Below are positions 44,641 through 56,798 of a stretch of DNA of 64,000 nt, piece after piece. How positions within the stretch are numbered: the first letter of the stretch is position 1; each line of letters opens with the position of its first letter. Where the stretch lies: assembly GCA_902729315.2 (NCBI GenBank), contig LR746272.1, positions 10,844,327 through 10,908,326 on the forward strand, given 5' to 3'. The DNA is from Spirodela intermedia (Eukaryota; Streptophyta; Magnoliopsida; Alismatales; Araceae). A program made the translations under genes and the position numbers. Below the pieces are notes generated by a model. The model saw only the letters and a program-made list of their open reading frames with translations. It searched no databases and had not been told where the DNA came from.

Positions 44641-45222
44641 GTGGCGACGGGCGCTTCTAGCTAGCCACATCCTGGCGCGGTCGGTGAATACCGCATAGCG
44701 CCTGTGAGCCATAGGGTGCGCCGGGAGGCGGCAATCGTGCGTGGTTATCCCTGCGATCATCATTGGCATGGTTTAAATGAATGTGGCATTTACAATATGA
44801 CACCTGCATCGGATTTACATGGGAAAACGAATTCCATCTACCTAAAAAAAGGCTCAAGGGCACAAACAGGATTTCTGAAAATCAATAAGTGCTTCTCGAT
44901 CAGGATTTTTCCTATTATAGCTATGGTATTTTCAAGCTCTTTAACATGCGCAGTATAGTTTACCGGTCATTCAGTGGTTGAGTTAAATGCATTTGCACGC
45001 TACGATCGATATCATAAGATGTCATTTCACCGTCTTGGGGATAGAAAAATAATAATCTTGCCCATGTGGTGGTTGCGTCATCAACTTTCCTCTCTTGAGA
45101 CCCAGAAGCCGCGAAAAATGTTTCCTTTTAAAGAGTTCCAATCCTAGAAGGGTTTTCCTTTGGACCAAGAAGTTTATGTAAGTCGAGTCTTACAACCAAA
45201 GTAGATCGACTATGTACTCTGA

Positions 45223-45406
45223 GCCATCTGCAGTGGTTGACAAGCTGAAGATAGAGGAAAGGGAGAGTGGGCCTGTCATGAAGCATATGCTAGCAGATGA
45301 CAGCTGTGCAGATCTTGACAGCCATCTGCAGTGGTTGACAAGCTGAAGATAGAGGAAAGGGAGAGTGGGCCTGTCATGAAGCATATGCTAGCAGATGACA
45401 GCTGTG
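45223..45406. repeat. Perfect 86-base direct repeat, period 98
   Basis: The segment GCCATCTGCAGTGGTTGACA...GATGACAGCTGTG occurs at 45223-45308 and 45321-45406 with no differences, separated by 12 bases. It indicates a very recent tandem duplication. Confidence 0.95.
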
Positions 45407-46789
45407 AATTATCCTTCCCATTTACAGCTTCTCATAAAGAAGAGTATAACAAGTTAGTAAAAACATACGGCCTCCATGATTAACTATTGAGAAAGCATTC
45501 TGCAGACCGCGCCAACGATTGCCTGCAAAGATCTGCAGCTTGAAAGGTGTGAGAATACACGGTGGCCTGCCTGATCCGCCACCTCAGGTTGATCTCTATC
45601 CAGTCAACTGGGTTAGATTTTCGCTAACGATTTGGATGAGAAATCACTTTCTAGAAGAAGATTTACTGAATTTATCGACGAGAGGTGCATGAGCATTTTG
45701 CACCGCTACCCTCACGAAAGTTTAGTGAATGGTTCTAGACCTTAGTGCAAACTTTGAAAAATACGGGTAAGCATTCTGCCCGAGCCAATTCTTCATAACT
45801 CTGTTTTTATTTATTTGTTTTGAACAATTTTAAGGAATTTGGTGTTGTCCCTTGAATTCCTGTTGGAGTACAAAGACAATATGAGTGCTTCTATGCGTAG
45901 CCACAAGTGCACAGATGTATAAGAAATAGCCATGTTTGTTTCCCGCTTTTTCTTGGCCGTCGGCGAGTGGACTGTCATGAATCGTGGCATCTTTTAAACG
46001 ATCAATTTGGATTATATGATAATGACAAGATCGGGACCGCTGATCCAATTCTCCACACCTGCTTACTGCTCTGGGCCTGAACCGGCCCAACCTTTAGGTT
46101 TTTCTCACCACTGAAAAAATCAACTCTTATATGAACGGCCTAACCATTAGGTTCTAGGCACCATTGTACTCGTGCACTACCATACACAGTTTGACGCAAT
46201 GAGAGTTAATGGACACGTGATTAAAAGACACTTAGAGAGGACAATTCATCGCATGATCGATTCAGTCCGTGCGGACTTGTGATAAACAGGCAGTCATCTC
46301 AAATGCCTAAGAAAACGGCTAACTTTTGTCGGTCCAAGAACACTATACAGAGCGTTCAATCTTCCCCGCCATTCCCTGATCCCTTGGGAATGTACTTATC
46401 CCTCCACGGAGACACAGAGAAACAGTAGTTTATGAGTTCCCCAGGCTATCTATCTATCTATCGATATATACATATTATCCGAAAGGTTAAAGATGGTAGT
46501 ATTGGAAAGAGACTTTTCGAAGTTTAATATTCTGGAAATAATATTAGAATCACGAACAATCCTATCGAAAAAAATGGTAAAAAATGAGGCCGCGATGGGA
46601 ATGCATTGTGTCGGTCCCTCCGAGTAAATTATTGCGTCTATCTGATGCAAGAATCCTCTAGACTGTCTTCAACATGTTATGTTTAACCTGTCATTTCGCC
46701 TCTTGATGCTTACAAGAGGATTATGTCAAAGTTGTGGATCTCAGCGTTGCCTTAGAAGAAATGAGGTGAGAGAGATGACTCCGGAAAAA

Positions 46790-47070
46790 TATGAACGCAG
46801 TACTAGACAAAAAGAAAGAGAGGGAAGACGGGCAGAGAGCGAGGAAGGGAGAGAGACGAAGAGAGGAGAGACACGGACGGAGACAGGAAGGAGATAACAG
46901 ATACAGTGGAAGTAAAATGCAGGGGCAGAGGTGGGGAGAGGGAGAGAGAGAGAGGAAGGACCGTCACAGAGACGGACGGCGTTTCAGAGACGGAGAGAGG
47001 AAGAAAGCGGGAAGTACGTGACAGAGACACTGTTACAGAGACGGAGAGATGCGGGAGAGAGAGAATCACG
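46790..47070. repeat. Purine-rich (GAGA/GGA) tract
   Basis: About 280 bases dominated by GA-rich irregular repeats, with ACGGA/CAGAGAC units recurring. Confidence 0.75.
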
Positions 47071-47588
47071 GATTTATGGCTGGAATTCACCCTTCTGATT
47101 CTTCCGATCTCTCTCCTCCATTCCATCTCCACAGTTCAGGTCCTCATTCCGAGCCCCATTAAATATTTAGTAACATACACTTTCTAAAATTTCCTTCACA
47201 TCTATTCTACATTAATTTTGTGTTCGATTCGAGGTTTCCTGCTGGTCGGCCGACTTGGACGATCTGATCATCGTCGATACCCTGCGCTCGGCTCTCGGTC
47301 GGAGCCGCCCGACTCTTTTTCACGTTGCGTTGAGGATTCAAGGCACTCCCGTCCAAATGAGGGCTCAATTTCGATTCGTGTTCGGACAATCGAACACGGG
47401 ATACGGACTGACAGCTGTCAACGTGACCGACTCAGAGGCCGTCTGGCCACTCACATGTTTGATGCGTTCAATTCGCCAAATGGCCTTTCAGCACGTAGCT
47501 GTGCTACAAAAGATACTGGATTTATTCCGTGATCAGTGACCACATTCTGGGGATCTGAGTCTGACTCATTCGCCCATATCACGCAGGC

Positions 47589-49462
47589 TTACAGGCGCTT
47601 GATGAACTCTACAACCGCTGTGATGGAGTTCTCGACCGCCAGAGAGACAAATATGTTGGCTTCATTGGACTGGGCGGAGCCGCCGCCGGCCAGGTCGGAG
47701 AGGGCCCGGATGATAATAAACGGCACCCTCTGCTGGTGACAGACGAGGGCCACCGAAGCGCTCTCCATGTCCACCGGGACGGGATTGAACTTGGAGAAGA
47801 GGAAGTTCCTGTACGCAGCGTTGTCGAGGAAGATGCTTGCGCTCATCCCCCTGGTCACCCGAGTCACCATTGGTGTGCGAGGTAGGCAGAGGGTCGAGTT
47901 AATACAACCCTCGAGCTTCAATCCCTGGTAGAGCAGACGATAACATAGGGTTCAGTCCAGTCCTCTAATATTCAAGCTATGTTACATTTGAGCCCACGTT
48001 GCCACGCGGTCAAAGAAGGCGTACTTGACATTGGCACCATATTCAACGAACAATGTTAAGGCGCACCTGCAGTCAAACTTTAAGAATAACGACAGTGAAG
48101 GTCAAGGACGGCATGTCTTGTGATGCACGTGTCATTATCGGTTGGCTTCGCAATACGCTCAGAACAATCTCAGACGGATTCCATAGTTAGTAAATTTTAG
48201 ACAGTAATTGATGCATAAGATTCTCCATCAAAGTAAATACTGTTCTGCGGGAAGCCTACGGATGGTAATGGAACTCTGCGGGAAGAACACCTAAGAAACT
48301 TGAACTTTGTGCTTCGAAAATTTCCGAAATATTACAGATTTTCGAGAATTCGTTTGGCATCGATATGGAAAAATGGAAAGGAGATTTCGAATTCGACTTA
48401 CCAGAATTTTCTCGGCGACGGCAAAGTAATAGGGATCAACGGGAACCCAGAAGGCGTGCTGCCTCTCCTCCGGGGTTCCGTCCACTGGGAATATCTCCTC
48501 TGGCTGGTACCACACGTTGTTCAGAAGATTATCCGCGTCAGGGATAACATTGTTGCCGTCTGTGGAATAGTCCGCGAACTTCAGGAAACCATACTCCCTC
48601 GTGTAGTCTCCGCTGCTCTCGAGGGGAAGCTCGTTCTGAGGACCATCTCCATATCTCTGCAACAACGAAGCAGGAAGGAGAAGTAGAAGAGGAAAGCCTA
48701 ATAATTGAGTTTTTCTTCGGAAGAATGGAAGCGGAAACAACTTGAAACATTACCTGCCAGTTCCATAGAGCCGAATGCGCCCAAAATCTTGGAATCGTCA
48801 CGTCGCCGATGATGAGTGATGGGCTCGCGTTTCCGGCGATACCATAGTGCACGACCCCTTCTACATTGAATAGTCCCAGGAGCAATTGGGTGGTTGTAGC
48901 GGCATTTATCTGTAGGAATTGATGGCCGAATATCGAAGGTATGAATGTCATCAGAGAAAATACGAGTCAGGTCTCATGAGTGTCGAGAAACCGTATTATT
49001 TTCGGTATTCGTTTAATTTTGGAAAACAGAAAGCGGACTGAGAAATCTACCATGCCGAGTCCTGTCATGACCAATATAACCTTTTTTCCCTCTAAAGAGC
49101 CGAAGCGAAACCTCCTCCCTGATCCAAGAGGAAAATAAAAAGATTTTATGAGCCGACTATTGTCATGTTTCGAAAACTAGATTTATGGATCAATTGCCCC
49201 CGCTTAACGGCGGACGAGGTAGTGGAGATTCACCGGCGAAATCGACATACGGCAGGCCCTTGTCTGGTGAATAACTTGGAGACTGTAGCAGGGGGTTCAA
49301 CTCAAAGGTGTTGGGTATCACCACGCCAAGGTATGTCCCATTTTGGTTGATAGAGTTGATCTTCTTCTGCAGCTCCGTGGGGACATCGCCGTACGTCACT
49401 TGGGTTCCCAACGTCGCGACCGCCAGGAGCACCACGCAGAGCGCATAAATTCCTTCCGCCAT
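47589..49462 (-). CDS. Bark storage protein-like nucleoside phosphorylase-family protein
   Basis: Five exons join in frame: 49234-49462, 49051-49118, 48754-48909, 48402-48656 and 47589-47924. The product is 347 aa. It matches the poplar bark storage protein / vegetative storage family (PNP_UDP_1 fold, related to bacterial MTA/SAH nucleosidase). An N-terminal hydrophobic stretch of ~25 residues looks like a signal peptide, so the protein is probably secreted or vacuolar. Landmarks are LGVVIPNTFELNPLLQSPS, VILVMTGLGMINAATTTQLL, GVVHYGIAGNASPSLIIGDV, NNVWYQPEEIFPVDGTPEER, VDMESASVALVC and ALSDLAGGGSAQSNEA. The Glu in VDMESA and the Asp in ALSD fall where nucleosidases keep their ribose-binding Glu and catalytic Asp, so activity may persist alongside a storage role. 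All splice sites are GT-AG, and nothing looks broken. Confidence 0.94.
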
Positions 49463-50417
49463 TGCCCGCTGCTGAATGAATGATGAGAGTCAGGTTTGTC
49501 CTGCAGGCTACCTCCCTCATACAATCGAGATGTCAAAGAAATAATATTTTATTGAATTAAGACAACTGTTACATGGATATAATCTTTTTGAGAAAAACAA
49601 GGTCTGAAGATAATGTATCGGATTATTTTTTTTTCCTTGATTTTTAAATAGCTGTACTTTTGTCCTTCTGTTCTCGCATGATTGGATTCGGTTCGGCAGT
49701 AGTGAAGCCTGATTAACCGGAGCCGACCCATTTGATCGGGGTCCCTTAGAAAAATATATGTACCCGTTTTGCTTCGAATTAACTAAGTCATTTTTCGCCC
49801 CCTTTTCTCTCTCATCAGCTCTCGAGGGGAACCGTTCTCTCTGGCGACGACGCGTCCTCCGGCGATCAGGAAGGTAGGGCAGCTTCGACAAACGTAATGA
49901 ACATAAGAAATCACGTCGATAATAAACTAACTGTTGGAAAATAAGATTGGGGGCTGTGCCAAGAATTTTTTTCTGCCCCACTAACCCAGCTTATTGGCAA
50001 TTGTGTCCAATATTCAACTAACCCAGCTTATTCTATAGCCTCCCGGTACGATGCCAAACCCGTTGTTTACGAAGTTTGCCTTAAGAGGAAATAGGGGGGG
50101 GGTTATTTATGAGCCACTTTGACCTTCTTTGACCCTATTGATGATAGTTGCTATTTAGTCAACCTCTGTGTATCAAACCATTTGACCCGGTTGTCTAAAC
50201 CGGGCCATTTTCTACAGTATAGCAAAATTTGTAGCCCAAGCACATAGATGGGCCGGGATGGCCTCACCGGCCCATTTGTCTCCAAACTAATTGCAAATAT
50301 GTTCTTTTTTTAATAACAAAAATGGCCGTACTCTGAACCTCAGACTCTGACAGGCAGATCGAACATCAATCAGTCGACACCATGAAACCCACCGTGGAAT
50401 TCTCTGAAGAACCGAGT
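49463..50417. other. Upstream region of the phosphorylase-like gene
   Basis: This presumably holds its promoter. No coding exon or RNA gene seen; short open frames only. Confidence 0.5.
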
Positions 50418-50882
50418 TCACTCTACCTGGTTCATGATGGATCGGTACGAACGCTGCTGCTCGTAAAGAGATCGGAAGATCTGGTACTTGGCATCCTGGT
50501 ACTTCTTCACTCTTGCATCTGTGGATGGATGAACAACCTGCAAAGAGCTCCCACAAAATCAGTCCGAAGGTTAGCTGCGAAGATTACGCACTGATTTTTT
50601 GAAAAAAAAAAAGTGGATTTTAAAAAAAAGCCATATCAGGAAAAAAAAGAAGAAAAAGTGGTCAAGTTCGTCAAGAATGGCCCGCAGAAGTGATGTCGCC
50701 AGGGATTTTGAGGGATAGTATGATCTATGAGATTTCTCCCGGCGAAGAAAGAAAGAGAAAGCAGTGGCCAGAAAGCAGAAGGATTGATTCTGTGGAGCAG
50801 GAACTCCGTGACTGAGACGAGAACACGATACGTGCCTGGCAGCTGCATTCAGCCCTCGCATTGGCTCAATGAATATGGACAA
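50418..50882 (-). pseudogene. FGGY carbohydrate kinase, 3' end only
   Basis: The last exon, 50418-50537, reads VVHPSTDARVKKYQDAKYQI, then FRSLYEQQ and SIMNQ, and stops. This is the C-terminal signature of plant FGGY-family ribulose/xylulose-type kinases. The preceding piece, 50832-50882 (IFIEPMRGLNAAARH), resembles the penultimate helix (AMKAMNAAGQ) and has a usable donor. Upstream of 50883 the frame meets a stop, and the sequence turns AT-rich with no further FGGY homology. Only about 57 of roughly 570 residues remain, so this is a truncated gene remnant, unless the missing exons lie beyond the AT-rich block (none seen up to 55.5 kb). Confidence 0.75.
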
Positions 50883-53800
50883 TGTGAAAATTTAATAATT
50901 TAAACTATTTGATGCTTATAAAAAAAGTTTGATTGTATCATAGGTGTTAGGTTTTGGGGAACACTTTTTTAAAAAAGAAGGGTTAGATTAATCTAATCTA
51001 ATTTCTTCATTTGGATAGTATTTCTTTTTAGTGAGTCGATCTTTTCATCAACTTCTAAAATCCTATGATATTTCTAGATCATGGTTATAGAACTAAATAG
51101 TTTTATAGTCATTCGGCTCAAGTACCTATGTTTACTTTCTAAGAATAGTTCTTGTTCTTAGGTTCTACTTTTTTTTATAGACAAGGTTGATTGTTTGATC
51201 ATAACCATTAATTATTAGGCTTAATTCCTTAATCATTTCACCAAAAAAAATTATAATAGATTCATAGTTATAATATGCCACCAATTAATTAATGAGTTAA
51301 CTCCCTTGAGTAATTAAATGTAGGTTTGATCACAAAAATATTTCACAAGAAGTATAAAAGGTATCACCATGGGCATATATCTAGATGATGATGCAGACTA
51401 TGATATGTTCGTAGATCTAACAAAGAGGATGATGCTCATAGCTTGTTTTCTATTCTCGTCTTCTTTGACTAGGTTGCAATTTGAACCTGGTCAGGAAGAT
51501 TGTTAAATTCTATTGAATGTTCCTTGACTCAAAGGTTTCACATACTTTGACCACCCAACATAGACCTGTTGAATTCTCAATTAGTTTTCTGTTGAAGAAC
51601 TTCATACAAAACTTGAGGTCGTGAACAAGATAAGGATAATCATTCTCTATGTTATTTCTATCAAAATCTATAATATTTATTGGTAAATCACATACAAAAA
51701 TTTTCTTAGATTTTCACAATCTTCTAATGTTTATATGTCTTGGGGTAAACATAAATTCAAACTGTTGAGAGAGACCGACACAAGATGCTCAATAATTAAT
51801 TCAGATATATTCGCATGAAAGTAATATATTTTTTTGTTAAGAAAGTTCTTATCTTAATTGTATCGGTTTAGTTAAAATTATTCCATTGAAGATCTTATAG
51901 CATGAACTCCAAATGAATAATTCAGGTCCTATTAACTATGCAATTCAGCACTTTAAACTGATTTGAATCACCATAAATAAAATATGATCATTTAAAATGC
52001 ATCTTGATTCATGATCTCAATATATAGAATTATAGCTTTTGTGGTTCATAATAATAAAATAACTTCCTAATATATAATATTTAATTTTCATAATTCTGTG
52101 CGACAGAATGAAGTCTACAAATTCAATCAATTAAATCAATATTACTTCCAATTAGATATGTTGATATGAATATATAGGTGTATAATAGACTTAATGAGTT
52201 TTCATACTTATATTTTTCTTTATGAAATATCATTGATTTGATTGTCTCAATCACTCCATTTCTTATTGAGATGTTTCTTGTAAATACTCATAATTGCCAT
52301 ACATTGATAATGTAATATTTCAATTGATTTTTTCCTTATTGATATCATCTAAAATTAATATTTTCCTAGAAATTATCTTATAAATTTACACATTAAATAT
52401 ATATTACATGATGAGGTTAGAATAATCTTGTCATTTTGTCCTACTAATGTCTTGCCTATAAGGTACTCATGTTTTTGGTAGTGTGCATGTTGGAAGTATT
52501 AAAGAAAAATCTGCCATGAGTAGAATCATACGTCTCACTCTAGTAATGCTACTTTCCCCCTCCAATTCATCAATGAGTTATACTAGATTCAGAGTAATAT
52601 ATATTATCTCTTCCCATTTCTCCTCATAATATCTTTGATGTAACCTACAAGGTGAGTATTCTAAAAACCAATGTCAAGGACTGCTTGGTGATGATCACTA
52701 GTAACATGGGGGATGACATTCAAAACATGTGGCAATCGATAAAATATCATTTAAGACAAAAATTCTCATTGTCCATGGTCAACTAAAGTTATTTAGTAAT
52801 AAATCAATGATTTCATGCCAAATAGGTTATAAATCGTTGAAGGCCTACTTGGTCAAACAAACACTTTTAGAACCCATGGAATGTAAGAAGGCTAGCATAG
52901 CTATATATATGTGTTGTATGTCCATGTTTTTAACAAAAAACAAATGCCATCATGCTACCAAGTTGATAAACCATGGGATGAAGATTTCTATAGTTATATC
53001 CTTAAGGACAGTCTCGTTCACATGAGTATGCAAACTATAGTAGAATTATCACTTTTATAACTTTTTGGTAGCTTACAAGTAGACGGTTGTGTTTACATAT
53101 ATTTATAGTAATATAAAATGGTTCATGATTTCCTAAGGGCGGAGTGATTTTTAAAAACAGCTATTCAAGTTGGCCATTTTTTTGTTGCAAACATAGAGGT
53201 GAGTATATAATTATTATTCTTATAATTAGGATATTTTGGTATCTTAGTGACGAAAATATGAGATCAAATGATATTAATTTCAATGTTTTTCATACTTATG
53301 GATAAATTTTTTACATTGCGAGTTAATTCATCTCATCTAAAGATACACAACTAGATACAATCAAGAAGATATAGTAAACTCATATAAATGGTTATGTTGG
53401 GCATTAATTTCTCAACTCTCTTGAAGTGAAAATTAGATTTTCTACAGGATTCATTTAATAAAGCTTCTGCTCCAAGCTTCAACATTTCAGTCTTATACCA
53501 AGGAAAGCTTATGAGGACTTGCAAAAGCCAACTTTAAGCATATATTTTATTCTATAACGAAATAAATACTTCTTATCTACAATCGTGAAATATTTTTGGA
53601 ATCCTTACGGTTACAAGACTCAAGTTTATACGGGTATGGAGATAAATTCTGAGATAAAATAATCTAAGCATATGTAAATAAGCTCTAGATGTAAATAACT
53701 TAACCTGAAAATATATGTAAATAATATTTGGGAAAAATAACTTAAACTTGGCCAATTAAGCATTTGAGATAAATATTAGGTAGCTTACAGAAATAAGGTT

Positions 53801-55582
53801 AAAAGCTGATAATCTAAGCTTATAGCAGTATGAAAAAATTCAGGAGGTAAATGGATAATAACGTATGCTTTAAGGGGAAGCTTACTTGGAAACAAAATGC
53901 AGGTCTTACGACAAACAGGATGTATCTATGGGAGAAGGATGTATCAAACCACGGTTGCCCGTAAAAGAGCGTAGGACAGCGAGAGGAACCTAGGGAAGGC
54001 AATGTTGAGGATGAGGGTCTTCTCAAGGTGGAATAAGGAGCGTGGACGAGCAGGAGGGTGACCACTTGCTATCGCGGGTAAGGCATCCATGGCCTGGATT
54101 GCATCTATGGGAGCCCACGATAGGCAGTATTTTTTTCAGGGCTCTGGCGCATTGCCATCCCTCCCTCCTCATTGTCATTGCATTCCACTTCCGCCACCAC
54201 AACCTTCAATTCTTCCCTAGATCGGAGGGTGGACGAATATTGTATACGATAGATTTTGTGACGTAGAATATTATAAGAATTTTTTTCCAATGTCTAGTGA
54301 GGGATTCAATGACAAGGATTAAGCTGTAAGTGTAGGGTCCTGGATAAAATCATGATGTAGACAATATCAACACTAGAAACTGTTATTTGTAATATTAGAC
54401 TAGTTTTAGAACATCTCTCGCTCACAAGGAGAAATAATCAGCTGTAATACCATGCTGAATCATTCAATTTTCTGACACAAAATTATTTGAGAAAGAAATT
54501 TCTGTTTATTTTATGACCATAGTATTTTATTTTTGATTTATGATCTAGTAGCTTCTGATATATAAAGGTATTTCTCCGAAAAATATTCCAGGTTTTTTAT
54601 TCTGCTTATATTGAAAACCTGCATCCCTCCCAGAAAGGATATCTAGACGCTTTGAACAGTTAACATCATTATCCATGCTCAGCTTTGTATTGTTTTGTCT
54701 ATCTCAAGTTTTTACAAACATACCACCGATGTATCTAAAGTTGGAGTATGCTACATCCCAAGATTTTATCCTATGAAAATCATTATTCCCTAAATAACTC
54801 ATCTCAGACGTAGCCCATTGTATACCCAGAAAACTAACGCCCAAAGGTATTGAGGAACTAATGACGAAGCTGCGAGACGCGAACGTACTGAGTCAACTAG
54901 AGTATGGAAGTCAGGAGAATGCCAAACAGACTAACAGGAGTTTAATGAAATTCAAATCGATGTTTACAAGCTGTCTATCACTTTACAACATAAAACACAA
55001 GGTTAAGACAAAACTTAGTGGGTCGAACTGCACAGCCCACCACTATCTGTATTTATGTCTTTGATCGTAACACTGTTATAATTTATCACTTTACATACTT
55101 AATCTTGTTTCCTCTGTCGTATCTGAAAACTGTGATCGGATACACATCAAGTGCTGGCCGATAAAACTATGCTTAGAACACCTGGCGAAGCAGACTAACA
55201 CATAAATCTGACAATGCTAAAATCATCCATATCCATTCGGAAGCGTGTTCTTCACCAATCAAGAGATAAGTCAGACCGAAAACCTCTGATAGCGCGTTAA
55301 ACCAGTCACTATTACTACTAATAAGAGTCTTAATTCCATATACAGCACAAGTGTTCCAACAGAAAATCAATCAAAATAAAATGGTTAAAACTGATTTATG
55401 TCGGAGAGGGAGGTCTCCCCTGAATTGATGGCGGCCTAAGGCGCTGAACTCGCTCCTGACTCCGGAACACATGCATAGCATCATGAGCAATCAACCTTTT
55501 CGTTTTTTTCTATGCAGAGTGACTGCTCATGATGTTATATCGTTCTTCCGAAGCCCAGGTGCCTCAGTTACTCGCCCGCTGT
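50883..55582. other. AT-rich block without recognisable genes
   Basis: From ~50.88 to ~55 kb the composition is markedly AT-richer than the flanks, with frequent stops in all frames. The longest frame (52729-53025, 98 codons) has no recognisable domain. I looked for retroelement, transposase and terminal-repeat signals and saw none convincing. 55.1-55.58 kb is the 3' flank of the bHLH gene. It could be an old, decayed mobile element or simply intergenic DNA. Confidence 0.5.
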
Positions 55583-56139
55583 CTATCGGAACCCGCCACC
55601 TAAACTCGGTGCCCAGTAGTCGGCGCCATTATCATTGCCGACGTGGAGGGTGCAGGAGACAGGAACAAGGCAGAGCCCTCTGCTCTTCAAGTCCGCCCCG
55701 TCCTCGACCTCCTGCCATAAGACCTACTCGTGACTTATGAACATTTATGTAGTACTTCCACCATGCAGTGAGGTAACATTTATCCACTGTAAATGAGAAA
55801 CTACCTTCTCAGTTGATCCTCGCTTCTTGACGCCGGCGTCGTTCAGCAACTGTCAAGCGGGAGAGAAACCAAGGTTGTCAGCATGTGACTTGTCCTCTAG
55901 TGGTTAGATGATCTGATGATCAAGCTTTTAAGTGTGATTAGAGGCTGTAAAGCTCCAAACTCTGTTACGTCTTAATTAAGCTGGAGATCCGAAGTTAATT
56001 ACGACATGTGTAGCGCTTATTTAGTTCTTTTGAATGAAAGGAGGAAGGTGTGTGAGCTGGAACGAATAAAGCGTACCTGACCAGGGTCTTCGGGGAATAT
56101 GCAGCTACTTTCCTCATGTACCTGAGAATAAAAGAAATG

Positions 56140-56175
<36 letters not shown>

Positions 56176-56762
56176 CATTCTTCAGTCAGTTTAAATCGTG
56201 TGATTGGTACGCTCATTTAGGAAGCCAGCGCGTGTGGTTTTCAAGGACGTGTGTAAGCAGCGGGTTTGCTGAGTCATTGAGCGGAGCACAGCACATAGAT
56301 GACGTCGGAGATACTCTCCCTATACGTGGGAGGGGATAAGGGGCTGCCTTCCAGGGTTCGCACGCCCGACACATGCAGATTTTATATGCGTCTCAAAGTC
56401 ACACGTGCCAGTATGCTCGTCGACGCATGCGCGGGGAAAGAGCGTATCACGTGTCAGTGACCCGATGGTCAGCATAGGTAGACGGTATCGGGATGTGGGT
56501 GTGAGAGAGCTCCAGAGAGAGATTTTCACGTGCTGTGAATACTTACTGACTGCTGCTGCCTCATGTCTCCAGATCTATTGTCCAAGTACGGAGAGCAGAG
56601 AGCCTGCGAAGAAGTAAAGGGATGTGTAGTGAGTGTGCAGAAAATGTGAAATATGTTGTGCAGAAACATATGAGGGCAGACGACTCTAATAACCAGAAGA
56701 TACTTATACAACTCGAAGTAACGAGCGCAACTTTAGCTGCATGCCCCTGCGGCTCCTTGTTG

Positions 56763-56798
<36 letters not shown>

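Larger units (their letters stand above)
44641..47588. other. Region between NLR array and phosphorylase gene
   Basis: No confident gene. A plus-strand relic around 45225-45480 can be read as VVDKLKIEERESGPVMKHML, then (second repeat copy) ELSFPFTASHKEEYNKLVKT, before stops. The latter faintly recalls an R3H-type nucleic-acid-binding domain, but too weakly to call. 46790-47070 is purine-rich. The open frames at 47210-47530 have no known domain and probably include the 3' UTR side of the next gene. Confidence 0.45.
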
